From positions 1 through 64,000 of the forward strand of contig CANJNZ010000003.1 in the NCBI GenBank assembly GCA_947476045.1: 64,000 nucleotides of DNA, given 5' to 3'. Source of the DNA: Chthoniobacteraceae bacterium. Lineage in GTDB: Bacteria > Verrucomicrobiota > Verrucomicrobiia > Chthoniobacterales > Chthoniobacteraceae. The position numbers and the translations under genes were made by a program. Position 1 is the stretch's first letter. Each line of letters begins with the position of its first letter. The notes under the pieces were generated by a model. That model was given only the letters and a program-made list of their open reading frames with translations, did not search any database and was not told the DNA's origin. Shown here in pieces: positions 17,248-25,971 of this stretch.

Positions 17248-18579
17248 ATGAACACCCATCACTATTCACGTCGCGCGTTCTTGCGCGGAGTTGGCGTCAC
17301 CATGGCCCTGCCCTGGCTGGAGTCATTCAATGTCTGGGGCGATGAACCGAAAAAGAACAAGCCTGCCAGCGAGGCACCGATCCGCCTCGCCGTCACGTTT
17401 TCTGGCAATGGCTTCCAGTCGAAGGAATGGTGGGCTAAGGGCGAAGGCAAGGCGATGGAGCTCGGGCGTGTGCTCGCGCCTTTGAACGAGTTCAAAGAGA
17501 AGCTGCTCTTCGTGCGCGGCCTATATCATGAGGAGGCGCGCAAAGGAAACATTCACTCGTCGCAGACGGGCAACATGCTCTCCGGCGCGCCCATCGCCAG
17601 CGGTGGCGAGATTCGTTCGGGCACGAGCTTTGATCAGATGTTGGCGCAAACGTATGGGCGCAGCACGAAGGTGCCGAGCCTCGTGCTGGCCTGCGAGAAG
17701 TCGAATCCGTCGGTGCATAAGAACTACTCGATGCTCTACAGCTCGCACATCTCGTGGAGTTCGCCGACGACGCCGACACCGCTGGAGCTTTACCCCGCGC
17801 TCGCGTTTGATCGTCTCTTCAAAGACGAAGCCTCACCCGCCGATAAGAGCGTGCTGGATGCCGTGCTCGCGGATGCGCAAGATTTGCGCCGAGGCATCGG
17901 CGCCAGCGACCAGCGCAAGCTCGACGAGTATCTCGACAGCGTGCGCGATGTGGAGAAGCGCATTGAGAACGCTGGCAAGCGCGGCGAACTGCAAGGCTGG
18001 CGGCCCACGCTCGACAAACCGAACATCCAGCGCCCCGCCGACGGTATCCCGCAGGACATCGGCGAGCACATGCGCATCATGTGCGACCTGCTCGTGCTCG
18101 GCTTCCAGACCGACACCACGCGCATCACCACGCTGAAGCTCAACAACGACCACAGCGCCCTGCGCTTCCCCAATCTCCCCAGCGTGCAGCAGGCCGGGCA
18201 CGGCATTGATTACATGATCCATCACCTGCTCTCCCACAGCGACGGCGAGGACTATCTCAAAGTGAACCAGCTCTTCATGGAGCAGCTCGCCTACATTGCC
18301 CGCAAGCTTGACGCCATTCAGGAAGGCCCGCGCACGCTGCTCGACAACACCATGCTCATGCACTGCTCCAGCATGATGGCGGGTGCGAAGCACGACAACG
18401 ACCAGCTCCCCGTCATCGTCCTCGGCGGCGCCGGTGGCCGGCTCAAAGGCGGACGTGCGCTCGACTACAAGGACAAGCCCGACCGCCAGCTCTGCCGCCT
18501 GTTCATGTCGATGATGGACAAGATGGAAGTGCGCCCGAAGACCTTCGGCGATGCGAAACTCATGCTGGAGGAAGTCTAG
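17248..18579 (+). CDS. DUF1552 secreted protein, partner of the DUF1592 protein
   Basis: The 443-residue product starts with a Tat-type leader (SRRAFLRGVGVTMALPWLE) and continues with the DUF1552 fold: GNGFQSKEWWAKGEG, LFVRGLYHEEARKGNIH, DQMLAQTYGRSTKVPSLVLA and a C-terminal part with MLMHCSSMMAGAKHDNDQLP. The family resembles DUF1501/sulfatase-like proteins. The twin arginines imply folded export, often of metal-containing proteins. The ATG at 17248 is chosen because it opens the Tat leader; an in-frame earlier start lies within the upstream gene. Confidence 0.9.
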   Translation: MNTHHYSRRAFLRGVGVTMALPWLESFNVWGDEPKKNKPASEAPIRLAVTFSGNGFQSKEWWAKGEGKAMELGRVLAPLNEFKEKLLFVRGLYHEEARKGNIHSSQTGNMLSGAPIASGGEIRSGTSFDQMLAQTYGRSTKVPSLVLACEKSNPSVHKNYSMLYSSHISWSSPTTPTPLELYPALAFDRLFKDEASPADKSVLDAVLADAQDLRRGIGASDQRKLDEYLDSVRDVEKRIENAGKRGELQGWRPTLDKPNIQRPADGIPQDIGEHMRIMCDLLVLGFQTDTTRITTLKLNNDHSALRFPNLPSVQQAGHGIDYMIHHLLSHSDGEDYLKVNQLFMEQLAYIARKLDAIQEGPRTLLDNTMLMHCSSMMAGAKHDNDQLPVIVLGGAGGRLKGGRALDYKDKPDRQLCRLFMSMMDKMEVRPKTFGDAKLMLEEV

Positions 18580-18682
18580 GTCGGCCACCGGCACGTGCGT
18601 GCAAGACGCTAGAGCATTTCCGGTAATTCTATAGCCGCATTTGATGTGCAATCACGAATCATACGACTAGGAGCCATGCGAG

Positions 18683-18844
18683 ATGCGATTCATGGGTATG
18701 CTACTTATTATTGCCATTCTTCTGCTGCTCTTTTGGGGCGGTGGATTCGCGTTTCATGTCGCCGGCGGGCTTATCCATATCCTGCTCATCATCGCACTCG
18801 TGGTGTTCATTCTCCACTTCGTTCGGGGCGGTAAGAATAGTTGA
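18683..18844 (+). CDS. 53-residue membrane protein (lmo0937/DUF5670-like)
   Basis: The protein is almost entirely two hydrophobic helices joined by a glycine-rich turn (LLLLFWGGGFAFHVAGG), ending HFVRGGKNS. Size and pattern match the lmo0937/DUF5670 family of tiny stress-associated membrane proteins. The start at 18683 is preferred, although other in-frame ATGs follow within six codons. Confidence 0.65.
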   Translation: MRFMGMLLIIAILLLLFWGGGFAFHVAGGLIHILLIIALVVFILHFVRGGKNS

Positions 18845-18946
18845 GATTCGCGGCGCGAGCGAAAGGTTAAACAAACCAAGAAGCAAAATGGCAATTGTCA
18901 CATCTCGTGTATGTGCCGCCATCGGAGTTACACCCTCTTGCAGCGG

Positions 18947-19015
18947 CTATCGCCCCGTGAAAAACTCCCAGAGCCGCACCATCGCCAGTGTGTCCATGCG
19001 GCAATAGGCGTTGGT
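18947..19015 (-). pseudogene. C-terminal remnant of a DUF2779 protein
   Basis: Reading down from about 19015, the minus strand encodes AYCRMDTLAMVRLWEFFTGR and then TAG. This matches the C-terminal region of the full-length DUF2779 gene at 54075-55610 at all but one residue. Nothing else of the gene remains here; a small regulator gene lies directly upstream. It is a scar of a second copy of that defence-associated gene. Confidence 0.75.
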
Positions 19016-19035
19016 GATGTGATTTTGCAGGCGGA

Positions 19036-19245
19036 TTATTTTTGTTCCGGCTGCCGTGGTGTCTGCGGTTCTTCGCGCACGAACCGGGATTCGCTATTCG
19101 CGGATTCTCCGAGCCGTTGCAGACCTTCACGCACCAGTGACGACGCAAGTCGCGTCATCGGTATGCGACGGGCTTTAGCGGCATGGTAGAGCGCCGTGAT
19201 GAGCGGACGTTCGATGCGGGGGCTGTAATAGAGCGATTGCGACAT
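19036..19245 (-). CDS. Small DNA-binding-like protein (ribbon-helix-helix type)
   Basis: A 69-residue protein: MSQSLYYSPRIERPLITAL, then a basic helix KARRIPMTRLASSLVREGL, and a charged tail. The strand, helix, helix pattern and the size suggest a ribbon-helix-helix regulator or antitoxin. An AGGAAA nine bases upstream supports the ATG at 19245. It follows the 43-residue membrane protein gene with only 34 bp between them, so the two may form an operon, conceivably a small toxin with its regulator. Family assignment is uncertain. Confidence 0.55.
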   Translation of the reverse strand: MSQSLYYSPRIERPLITALYHAAKARRIPMTRLASSLVREGLQRLGESANSESRFVREEPQTPRQPEQK

Positions 19246-19279
19246 GCGGTATATTTCCTGTGGTTGTTCGATTTCCACG

Positions 19280-19411
19280 TTACTGGAAAAAGTGGTGCAC
19301 GTGCTGTGCGGCCTCGATGAGCTTCTGGATGATCGGCGCGATGGCCCAGATCACTGTGCCCAAGATGGTCCAGAGCAGGACGGTGCGAATGATGGTGATG
19401 ATGTTGAACAT
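19280..19411 (-). CDS. 43-residue single-helix membrane protein
   Basis: The peptide starts MFNIITIIRTVLLWTILGTV and continues through a hydrophobic helix to a histidine-containing amphipathic tail (AAQHVHHFFQ). A textbook ribosome-binding site, AAAGGAGG, sits 11 bases before the ATG, which is strong support for such a short gene. The size and single helix resemble small toxins or phage-shock-type peptides. It is followed by a probable DNA-binding protein on the same strand. Confidence 0.6.
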   Translation of the reverse strand: MFNIITIIRTVLLWTILGTVIWAIAPIIQKLIEAAQHVHHFFQ

Positions 19412-19537
19412 GACGGTGGTTGCCTCCTTTGGGCTGATGGTTTTGTGGGCGCCGATCGGAAGAAATCCGCGGCGCTTACGAGCGGGCGAACGAGGGTCCG
19501 CTGCTCAACTCCATATAACGCACTTCAGGGCGTCATT

Positions 19538-19774
19538 TCACGTTGTGAAAGCTTGGGACTCCTTTGCCAGGGCATCCGCGAATGGATTCCAGACGACGAT
19601 GCGGAGCCGAGATTCGACTTGTTCGACCAGCGCCCCGACTCCGGCAAGCCGGTCGAGATACCCCGCGAAGACGGTTCCATCCTCGTCCTCGACTCCGACT
19701 GAGGCCACGGAGAGCACCGCGCCAGAAAAAACCGCTGTCAGTAAAATGCTTGGCAAAGCGGAGCGGGTCATCAT
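19538..19774 (-). CDS. Possible small secreted protein or gene fragment
   Basis: This 78-residue frame starts with a signal-like segment (MMTRSALPSILLTAVFSGAV) and then a soluble part containing VFAGYLDRLAGVGALVEQVE and LRIVVWNPFADALAKE. No family is recognised. The upstream space (19775-20061) has only an intergenic repeat. It may be a genuine small gene or the start of a truncated one. Confidence 0.3.
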   Translation of the reverse strand: MMTRSALPSILLTAVFSGAVLSVASVGVEDEDGTVFAGYLDRLAGVGALVEQVESRLRIVVWNPFADALAKESQAFTT

Positions 19775-19885
19775 GCTCGCGAACAACGCCTGAGCGTATG
19801 AATCCCGCCACAACCGCGCCTCAACCCCGGAAATGCTCTCGGAACAGCACCGGAAGCCTGCTTTATCCTTTCTCGACCCCTCGCT

Positions 19886-19972
19886 CCCCCCAGACCCCCT
19901 CACTCCCCGACGCCCGTCCGCGTTCCGACCGTTTCCGGTGCGGCGGGCGCGAAAGCAAATTCCTTGCAGTTC
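19886..19972. repeat. Dispersed intergenic repeat, copy A
   Basis: The core TTCCGACCGTTTCCGGTGCG followed by GCGGGCGCGAAAGC also occurs at 21955-22035 and 29991-30066. It sits in the spacer before the peroxiredoxin gene. Confidence 0.7.
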
Positions 19973-20061
19973 GACTGGCAAATCCGAACTATAGACCGTT
20001 CGTGAGCGAGCTGCTTTTTTGAATCCTCCACTCACCGACACGCGAATAGCACTCGCTTCCA

Positions 20062-20574
20062 ATGACACGATTCTTCCTTATCACCGCCATGGGCTTCCTT
20101 TCACAAATATTCGCCAGCGCCGGAGACGGCGAGCGGATGAAACCCTATCCCGCGCCACGCATCGAGGCGAAGGATCAGGACGGCAACACCGTGAATCTGG
20201 AGGAAGTTTACAAGAAGGGTATCACGCTTGTGTATTTTTACCCTAAAGCCAGCACTCCGGGCTGCACGAGCCAGGCATGCAGCCTGCGTGATGCCTACGA
20301 GGAACTCGCGCAGCGGGGCGTGCAGGCCATCGGCGTCAGCATGGACAAGGTGGAGGCACAGAAAAAATTCCGGGAGAAGAACAAGCTACCCTTTACCCTG
20401 CTGGCCGATCCCGACGGCAAGGTGGTCAAAGCGTTTGGTGTGGGCAGTCTTCTCGGTTTTGCATCGCGTCAGGCGTATTTGATCAAGGATGGAAATGTGA
20501 TCTGGCGCGATAAGAAGGCGTCCACTTCCCAACAAGCCGCCGATGTGCTGCGGGTGCTGAAGGAGATGAAGTAG
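20062..20574 (+). CDS. Secreted Bcp-type peroxiredoxin
   Basis: After a signal peptide (about residues 1-20) comes a thioredoxin-fold peroxidase with YPKASTPGCTSQACSLRD. The peroxidatic cysteine is Cys68 in TPGCT, and a resolving cysteine five residues later (Cys73) gives the atypical 2-Cys BCP pattern. It reduces hydrogen peroxide and organic hydroperoxides with electrons from thioredoxin-like partners. Export is unusual for BCP, whose E. coli form is cytoplasmic, and implies a periplasmic role such as protecting lipids or the nearby redox proteins. The C-terminal ADVLRVLKEMK completes the fold. Confidence 0.88.
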   Translation: MTRFFLITAMGFLSQIFASAGDGERMKPYPAPRIEAKDQDGNTVNLEEVYKKGITLVYFYPKASTPGCTSQACSLRDAYEELAQRGVQAIGVSMDKVEAQKKFREKNKLPFTLLADPDGKVVKAFGVGSLLGFASRQAYLIKDGNVIWRDKKASTSQQAADVLRVLKEMK

Positions 20575-20781
20575 GTCGACTTCCGTAGCCGTGAAGCGAA
20601 CCTTCAGCCGCGACGGACTAGTTCTCCGTAATCGCGTAGTTGAGGCGTTTGTGGGATGTGCTCGGGGCGAGAAGGAGCCAGGCAATGAGCGGGCCGCTAC
20701 GTGCAGCGACCTGCGGAGATATGCGGAGATATGCGGAGTGTTGAATGCCTTCCATCGCCTCGCTTCATCCGATAGTGATGC

Positions 20782-21936
20782 GTGGATGAAACTAAGACGA
20801 TGATGAAGACAGCCCGTATCGTTATCGCCTGCTTGCTTCTTTGCTTCGCATCGTTGGCATTTCTACCAGCACCGCACGTTTTCGTCTGGCAGCTAAAACT
20901 TGTCGCGACCGAGCTTGGCCATTGGATGGTCATTGCACCGCTGTCGGTCATCGCTGGCAGCCGATTGCGCTCTCGACTCGACATCATCACCACTGCCATC
21001 GCGGTTCTGGCTGCTGCTTTGTTCCTGTCGAGCAGCGTGCGCGCCGCGTGTTATGCGTCGACGGCTGCGACGATCATTGATGCCGAATTCCCCGCTCCTA
21101 CAGACAGGAATGGCAGCCCTTTTTCCATTCGGCGTCTTTGGAGCTTCAGAACGCCCACCGCCGTTGGCGTCCAGACGTTTGATTTTGCTATGAACGACGA
21201 TGGCCCGCTGAAGATGGATTTTTTCCCCGCGCAAGATCGTAGGGACGCTCCCTGTGTCGTGGTCATTCCCGGCGGTGGTTGGGACACTTGTGACCGCGGA
21301 GGCTTCGCGGAAATGAACCGGCATCTTGCTCAACGGGGTTACGCCGTGGCTTCCATGGACTACCGGCTTGCGCCACGATGGAAATGGCCTGCACAGAAGG
21401 ATGACGTGCTTTCTGCGGTGGCGTATCTCCGGGCGCGCAGTGCGGAGTTGGGCATCGATTCGGAGCGATTCGTCCTCATGGGTCGCTCGGCGGGGGCGCA
21501 GATTGCCGGAGCCGTGGCCGCTGCCAGCGAGCATCCTGAAATCGTCGGATGCATCATGTTCTACGGCCCTGCCGATATGCACTACGCGGCGAAATACGCG
21601 GACCCTTCCGACATCCTCGATTCCGACAAGCTTCTCCGCCAATTCCTCGGCGGCATGCCGGCTCAATTCGCGTCCAGCTACGACACCGCTTCTGCATACG
21701 CGCTCGCCAACTCCCGCACTCCGCCCACCTTGCTGTTGCATGGCGAAACGGACGAACTCGTATGGGTGCGCCAGAGCGAGCGATACGCAGACCGTTTGCT
21801 CGGCATTCACGTGCGACATGCGTTTCTGCGGATTCCTTGGGCCACTCATGGGTTTGACTACGTTTTCAACGGTCCGGGAGGCCAGCTCGCAGACTGGTCG
21901 GTCGGTCGGTTCCTGGATTCGATCACGTCGCGCTGA
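20782..21936 (+). CDS. Membrane-anchored alpha/beta hydrolase (esterase/lipase-like)
   Basis: Two to three hydrophobic helices (about residues 10-90) anchor a C-terminal hydrolase. The oxyanion loop is VVVIPGGGW (about 160-167) and the nucleophile is Ser236 in LMGRSAGAQ. The acid is probably in LLHGETDELVW (about 323) and the base in WATHGFDY (about 356). This is the BD-FAE/acetyl-esterase arrangement. The substrate is unknown, perhaps acetylated polysaccharide or lipid. The start could be 20782 or an ATG at 20800 or 20803. Upstream, 20575-20781 holds only a short 10-bp tandem repeat (ATATGCGGAG) near 20709-20735. Confidence 0.8.
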   Translation: MDETKTMMKTARIVIACLLLCFASLAFLPAPHVFVWQLKLVATELGHWMVIAPLSVIAGSRLRSRLDIITTAIAVLAAALFLSSSVRAACYASTAATIIDAEFPAPTDRNGSPFSIRRLWSFRTPTAVGVQTFDFAMNDDGPLKMDFFPAQDRRDAPCVVVIPGGGWDTCDRGGFAEMNRHLAQRGYAVASMDYRLAPRWKWPAQKDDVLSAVAYLRARSAELGIDSERFVLMGRSAGAQIAGAVAAASEHPEIVGCIMFYGPADMHYAAKYADPSDILDSDKLLRQFLGGMPAQFASSYDTASAYALANSRTPPTLLLHGETDELVWVRQSERYADRLLGIHVRHAFLRIPWATHGFDYVFNGPGGQLADWSVGRFLDSITSR

Positions 21937-21954
21937 TCCAGAGCGCGATTCACT

Positions 21955-22035
21955 TTCCCCCTCGTCACCCGCTGCCCGCCGCGTTCTGACCGCTTCCGGT
22001 TCGGCGGGCGCGAAAGCAATTTCCTTGCAGTCGGC
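21955..22035. repeat. Dispersed intergenic repeat, copy B
   Basis: Contains GCCCGCCG (from 21976) and CGGCGGGC (near 22003) as complementary arms with an inner CCG...CGG stem, so it can form a hairpin. It lies between the convergent esterase and methyltransferase genes, where it may also end transcription. It matches copies A and C. Confidence 0.7.
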
Positions 22036-22059
22036 GGATCACCCGATGCCGCCCACTCA

Positions 22060-23091
22060 CTACGGCTTGCGAAAGCGGTAGTGCGAGACGTGCCACTCGT
22101 TGCCGTGGCGATAGCCCCATAGTTCTGCGCACGCCATAAAGAATACGCGCCAGTAAGCCCACCAGCGTTTGGCGTTGTCGGCGCCGTAAGTTTGCTCGAA
22201 AAGCGGCCAGATTTCGGCGCGGTTGGCGTCCATATTGGCGAGCCATGCCTCGGCAGTTTTCTGGTAGTGGGTGCCGCTTACACACCAGTGCTGCTCAATG
22301 CGAAGATCGTCCTGAAAGTAGAGCAGCAGGTCGTCGGAAGGCATCTGTCCGCCGGCGAAAAAGTAGCGGGTCATCCAGTCGTCGGCACCTTTGTCCTCGT
22401 AGTGATAGGCAAAGCGGCGATGCGTGAAAATGTGGACGAAGAGCTTGCCGCCGGTAGCAAGCCAGCGGGCGACTTTTGCGAGCAGGAGCTGGTAGTTTTT
22501 CATGTGCTCGAACATCTCGACGCTCACGACACGGTCGAACTCCGTGGTGATGTCGAAGACGTTCATATCGCAGGTGATGACGGTGAGATTCTTGAAACCA
22601 CGCTGGGTGGCAGCAGCATCAATATGCTCCTTTTGCGTCCGGGAATTGGAAACGACGGTGATTTGCGCGTTGGGGTATTTTTCTGCCATCCAAAGCGAGA
22701 GCGAGCCCCAGCCGCAGCCGAGTTCTAGGATGCGCAGGCCGTCGGCGAGTTCGGCGCGCTCGCAGGTGAGGGTGAGCATTTTTTCCTCGGCGGCGTCGAG
22801 CGTAGTGACGTCGTCGGTCCAAAGGCCGGAGCTGTATTTCAGCCGTTTGCCGAGGCAGAGCTGGTAGAAGCGCGTGGGCACTTCGTAGTGCTGGGTGTTG
22901 GCGTCGCGCGTTTGGATGGCGATGGGGCTTTGCTTCAGCCCGGCGATATGCGCGAGAAGCGCGGCGCGCTGGTCTTCGATATTTTCCCGCAGGTGCTCAC
23001 GGATTGTCCCGGCAAGCAGGCGGCGGATGCCAACGCGGATGAGCGGGTCGGGGATGAGGTTGGATTCGAGCAGGCTGTCGAGAGAGATCAT
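22060..23091 (-). CDS. Cfa-type SAM methyltransferase (last gene of lipid operon)
   Basis: The 343-residue enzyme has the Cfa/coclaurine-methyltransferase layout: [20 protein letters not shown] at about 68-87, motif [16 protein letters not shown] at 121-135, [12 protein letters not shown], and [12 protein letters not shown]. The segment [19 protein letters not shown] is typical of this branch. It would methylate or cyclopropanate an unsaturated acyl chain using S-adenosylmethionine. A second, classical Cfa lies four genes upstream, so the two probably act on different positions or products. Start fixed by the ATGA overlap with the DUF1295 gene. Confidence 0.87.
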   Translation of the reverse strand: MISLDSLLESNLIPDPLIRVGIRRLLAGTIREHLRENIEDQRAALLAHIAGLKQSPIAIQTRDANTQHYEVPTRFYQLCLGKRLKYSSGLWTDDVTTLDAAEEKMLTLTCERAELADGLRILELGCGWGSLSLWMAEKYPNAQITVVSNSRTQKEHIDAAATQRGFKNLTVITCDMNVFDITTEFDRVVSVEMFEHMKNYQLLLAKVARWLATGGKLFVHIFTHRRFAYHYEDKGADDWMTRYFFAGGQMPSDDLLLYFQDDLRIEQHWCVSGTHYQKTAEAWLANMDANRAEIWPLFEQTYGADNAKRWWAYWRVFFMACAELWGYRHGNEWHVSHYRFRKP

Positions 23092-23870
23092 GGTTTGGAA
23101 GATTTGCGGAACCAGGGGACGAACGCGCTCGTGGTGCGTTGATATTCGCGGTATGCGTCGCCCTTGCTGCGCACCGCGTGCTCCTCGGTGAGCGGGATGC
23201 CGGTCACTTTCCATAGAAAGTAAAGCATGAGCAGCGGACAGAGGATGGTGACCCAGCCGTGGAGCGAGCCAAGCGCGACGAGAAAAAACGCCCACCAAAT
23301 GAGCGATTCAAAAAAGTAATTTGGATGCCGCGAGTTGCGCCAGAGGCCAGCCTGACAGACTTTGCCGCGATTGGCCGGGTCGGCTTTGAATTGCTTGATC
23401 TGCCAATCTGCGAGCGCCTCGCCGCCGAGCGAAAGAATGGCGAGGGCTAGCCCGGTAATCTCCAACGCGCTGAGTTGGGCCGCTGTATTGAAGCTCACAA
23501 TCAGGAAGGGCAGGGAGAAAATCGCGACGAGCACCGCCTGCATTTGAAAAAAGAGATAAAACATTCCGGTGCCAGGCCAGCGTTTTCGGAGCGTCTCGTA
23601 ACGCACGTCCTCGACTGGATGATGCCGCACGACGCGGATAAAAATGTAAGTGCCCAGCCGAAGGCTCCACATCATACCTACGATGACGATAGGCCATTTG
23701 TGCCAAGCGGCTCCCGGCGAGTTGAGTGCGTAAAGCGGTGCGAGAATTGCGACTCCGTAGGACCACGCCACGTCGAGGAAGCCGTAATTTTTTACACGCA
23801 CACTGATCGCCCATGTGAGGCTGAAATATGCGACTGCGATGAGAAGTCCGATACCGAGAAGTGGGATCAT
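23088..23870 (-). CDS. DUF1295 membrane reductase-like protein
   Basis: A 260-residue integral membrane protein with six or more helices. The C-terminal signature [20 protein letters not shown], followed by PNYFFE and a late [18 protein letters not shown], is that of DUF1295, related to steroid 5-alpha-reductase and isoprenylcysteine methyltransferase folds. In this operon it probably reduces a double bond or reacts with a modified acyl chain. It overlaps the downstream gene by 4 bp, and 3 bp separate it from the upstream one. Confidence 0.88.
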   Translation of the reverse strand: MIPLLGIGLLIAVAYFSLTWAISVRVKNYGFLDVAWSYGVAILAPLYALNSPGAAWHKWPIVIVGMMWSLRLGTYIFIRVVRHHPVEDVRYETLRKRWPGTGMFYLFFQMQAVLVAIFSLPFLIVSFNTAAQLSALEITGLALAILSLGGEALADWQIKQFKADPANRGKVCQAGLWRNSRHPNYFFESLIWWAFFLVALGSLHGWVTILCPLLMLYFLWKVTGIPLTEEHAVRSKGDAYREYQRTTSAFVPWFRKSSKP

Positions 23871-23873
23871 GTT

Positions 23874-24377
23874 CTAAACAGTGCGCCGGGCGATTCGGCG
23901 GAGGAGTGGGCGCGTGGCGAAGTAAAGTGCGACGATGATGAACGGTGCCAGGATGCACCAGACTGCGATTCCTTGCACGGCAATCATCCCGAAATCGCGA
24001 AGAAACTGCCAGAAGTCCGCGCGAAAACGCTCAAAAATCAGCGGGATTGAAAGCGGAACCGGCGCAGCTCCAAAGAGCATCCCGCCCGCACGGTAGATGG
24101 GGATGATGAGTGCGAGTTGCACGGGGTAGGCGAGGTAGTTCACCAGTTGAATCACGGGCTGATTAAGCCGGAGCACGATGGCTGCAATCCCGCAAAGCAG
24201 CGTGCAGGATCCGAGAAGCGGAAATATCCCAAGGGCAAAACCAAGCGCGACGGTGAGCGCGAGTTTTTCGGGCGTCACGCCCTGCTTGAGTTGCAAAAGA
24301 ATTGGCGCAACGACGCGCCTTTTCCAAAAGGACTCGCGAACTGCGGGGACAATTTGCTCTGTGATTTGGGCGCTCAT
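23874..24377 (-). CDS. DUF2062 membrane protein
   Basis: A 167-residue protein: a basic N-terminus, then LKQGVTPEKLALTVALGFAL followed by GIFPLLGSCTLLC, the mark of DUF2062, and NQPVIQLVNYLAYPVQLALI, with three hydrophobic helices. The function is unknown; family members accompany lipid and glycosyltransferase genes. The ATG at 24377 overlaps the preceding stop in ATGA; a longer upstream reading has no membrane-protein character. Confidence 0.85.
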   Translation of the reverse strand: MSAQITEQIVPAVRESFWKRRVVAPILLQLKQGVTPEKLALTVALGFALGIFPLLGSCTLLCGIAAIVLRLNQPVIQLVNYLAYPVQLALIIPIYRAGGMLFGAAPVPLSIPLIFERFRADFWQFLRDFGMIAVQGIAVWCILAPFIIVALYFATRPLLRRIARRTV

Positions 24378-24706
24378 TTTTTCCGCAGGAGCAATTGTTC
24401 CATGCTGGCGTTTGCCGGCAGGCGGAAGAGCTGATTCAGCATGTAGATCGCCATGGCGATATTTCCTAGCAGCAGGATCGCGATGAGCCACACGACACGT
24501 GCCGCTTTGCTGGTCTCCTTGTATGCGACCCATGCGTAGAAAGTCAGGAAGGCAAAGTAGGTATCGAACAGCGTGGCGATGAACCAGGGGTGCGTGGCGA
24601 CAGCACGTGGGGTATTCCACAGCGCGACGATGTTGCTTGCCCACGACGTGACGGCGAGCATGGAGATCAGGACAAGAATGAAAGCGATGCGGAGAAACCA
24701 GATCAT
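24374..24706 (-). CDS. DUF1475-like small membrane protein
   Basis: A 110-residue protein with three helices. The middle holds THPWFIATLFDTYFAFLTFY followed by AWVAYKETS, which I recognise as DUF1475. The C-terminus is LFRLPANASMEQLLLRKK. Function unknown; genes of this kind are commonly next to Cfa and DUF1295 genes. Both ends overlap neighbours by 4 bp, so its synthesis is coupled to theirs. Confidence 0.8.
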   Translation of the reverse strand: MIWFLRIAFILVLISMLAVTSWASNIVALWNTPRAVATHPWFIATLFDTYFAFLTFYAWVAYKETSKAARVVWLIAILLLGNIAMAIYMLNQLFRLPANASMEQLLLRKK

Positions 24707-25971
24707 ACGAAGGTGCGAAGGCGTGGGTTATTGGGGCGCGTGTAAATGGCCTGCACGACGCTGATGTTGCGCATCGAAAAGGCGGCCTCGCAGTATTGGA
24801 GGTAGTAGTTCCATTTGCGGATGAAGCGGTCATCGAATCCGAGCGCGCGGACTTCGGCAGCGCGGGCGTTGAATGTTTCGAACCACATACGAAGCGTGCG
24901 CGCGTAGCTCAGGCCGATATCTTCAAGGTGGTGTAAAAAGAGATCGCCGGTGCGGTTGAGCGCCTGATTCACGCGGCCAATGCTGAGCAGCAGCGAGCCG
25001 GGAAAAATGTGTTTTTGAATCCAGTCCACGTCCCGCTTCAGCTCGGCATGACGCGTGTCTGGCACTGTGATGTATTGCAGCCCAACAAGGCCATCAGGCT
25101 TCAGGAGTTCGTGGATTTTTGCGAAGTAGATTTCGAGATAGCGGTCGCCGAGTGCCTCCATCATTTCGATGGAGGCGACCTTATCGAACTTGCCGGTGAT
25201 ATTGCGATAGTCTTCGAGTCGGATGTCCACGCGGTCGGCCACCCCCTCGCGCTGAAAACGTTCCTGCGCGTATTTGAACTGCTCGGCGGAAATTGTGACA
25301 GTGGTCACGCGGCAGCCGTAGTTGTGCACCGCGTGGCAGGCAAAGCCGCCCCAGCCGCTTCCGATTTCCAGAACGTGATCCGTTGGCAGTAGGCGAAGCT
25401 TGCGACAGAGCGCGTCGTATTTTGCAGTCTGCGCGGATTCGAGCGATTGCTCCGGCGAGGTGAAAAACGCGCTGGAGTAAGTCATCGTTGGGTCGAGCCA
25501 CAGGCGGTAAAATTCGTTTCCGAGGTCGTAGTGCTCCGAGATGTTTTGCCGTGCGGTGCGAAGGCTGTTCGGGCGGAGAAGATGCAGCGCGCGGTTGTAA
25601 AATTTGAGCACGTTCAGCGCGAATGCGCGGGACTTGGAGCCGGACATCGCCGGGGATTTTTCGACATTCAGAATCGCCCATGCGATGACGCGCTCAATCG
25701 AATTCGTGTCCCATTCTCCATCCACATAGCTTTCGCCAAATCCAACATCGCCATAGAGCACGCAGCGTTTGAAAAAGGCCGCGTCGCGAACCTTGATGAC
25801 GGCACTAATTTCCGCGCCGGGCGTGCCGATGGTATGCGCTCCGCCGCCGGGCAGTTCGATGCTTAGACAGCCCGCAGTCATCTTGCGGAGCGCGTCGAGA
25901 ACGAGGCGCTGGTAGAGTGCCGGGCGTGCGCTGCTGGAAATTTCAGCCGAAGATGCGAGGCTTTCGTTCAT
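24703..25971 (-). CDS. cfa: Cyclopropane-fatty-acyl-phospholipid synthase
   Basis: The 422-residue enzyme contains NISEHYDLGNEFYRLWLDPT and MTYSSAFF (about 143-170), motif I VLEIGSGWGGFACHAV (200-215), VTTVTISAEQFKYAQERF and the C-terminal MWFETFNARAAEVRALGFDD. These are the diagnostic stretches of cyclopropane synthases, which add a methylene from S-adenosylmethionine across a cis double bond in membrane phospholipids. The linked desaturase would make that double bond. The start overlaps the preceding DUF1365 stop. Confidence 0.93.
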   Translation of the reverse strand: MNESLASSAEISSSARPALYQRLVLDALRKMTAGCLSIELPGGGAHTIGTPGAEISAVIKVRDAAFFKRCVLYGDVGFGESYVDGEWDTNSIERVIAWAILNVEKSPAMSGSKSRAFALNVLKFYNRALHLLRPNSLRTARQNISEHYDLGNEFYRLWLDPTMTYSSAFFTSPEQSLESAQTAKYDALCRKLRLLPTDHVLEIGSGWGGFACHAVHNYGCRVTTVTISAEQFKYAQERFQREGVADRVDIRLEDYRNITGKFDKVASIEMMEALGDRYLEIYFAKIHELLKPDGLVGLQYITVPDTRHAELKRDVDWIQKHIFPGSLLLSIGRVNQALNRTGDLFLHHLEDIGLSYARTLRMWFETFNARAAEVRALGFDDRFIRKWNYYLQYCEAAFSMRNISVVQAIYTRPNNPRLRTFV

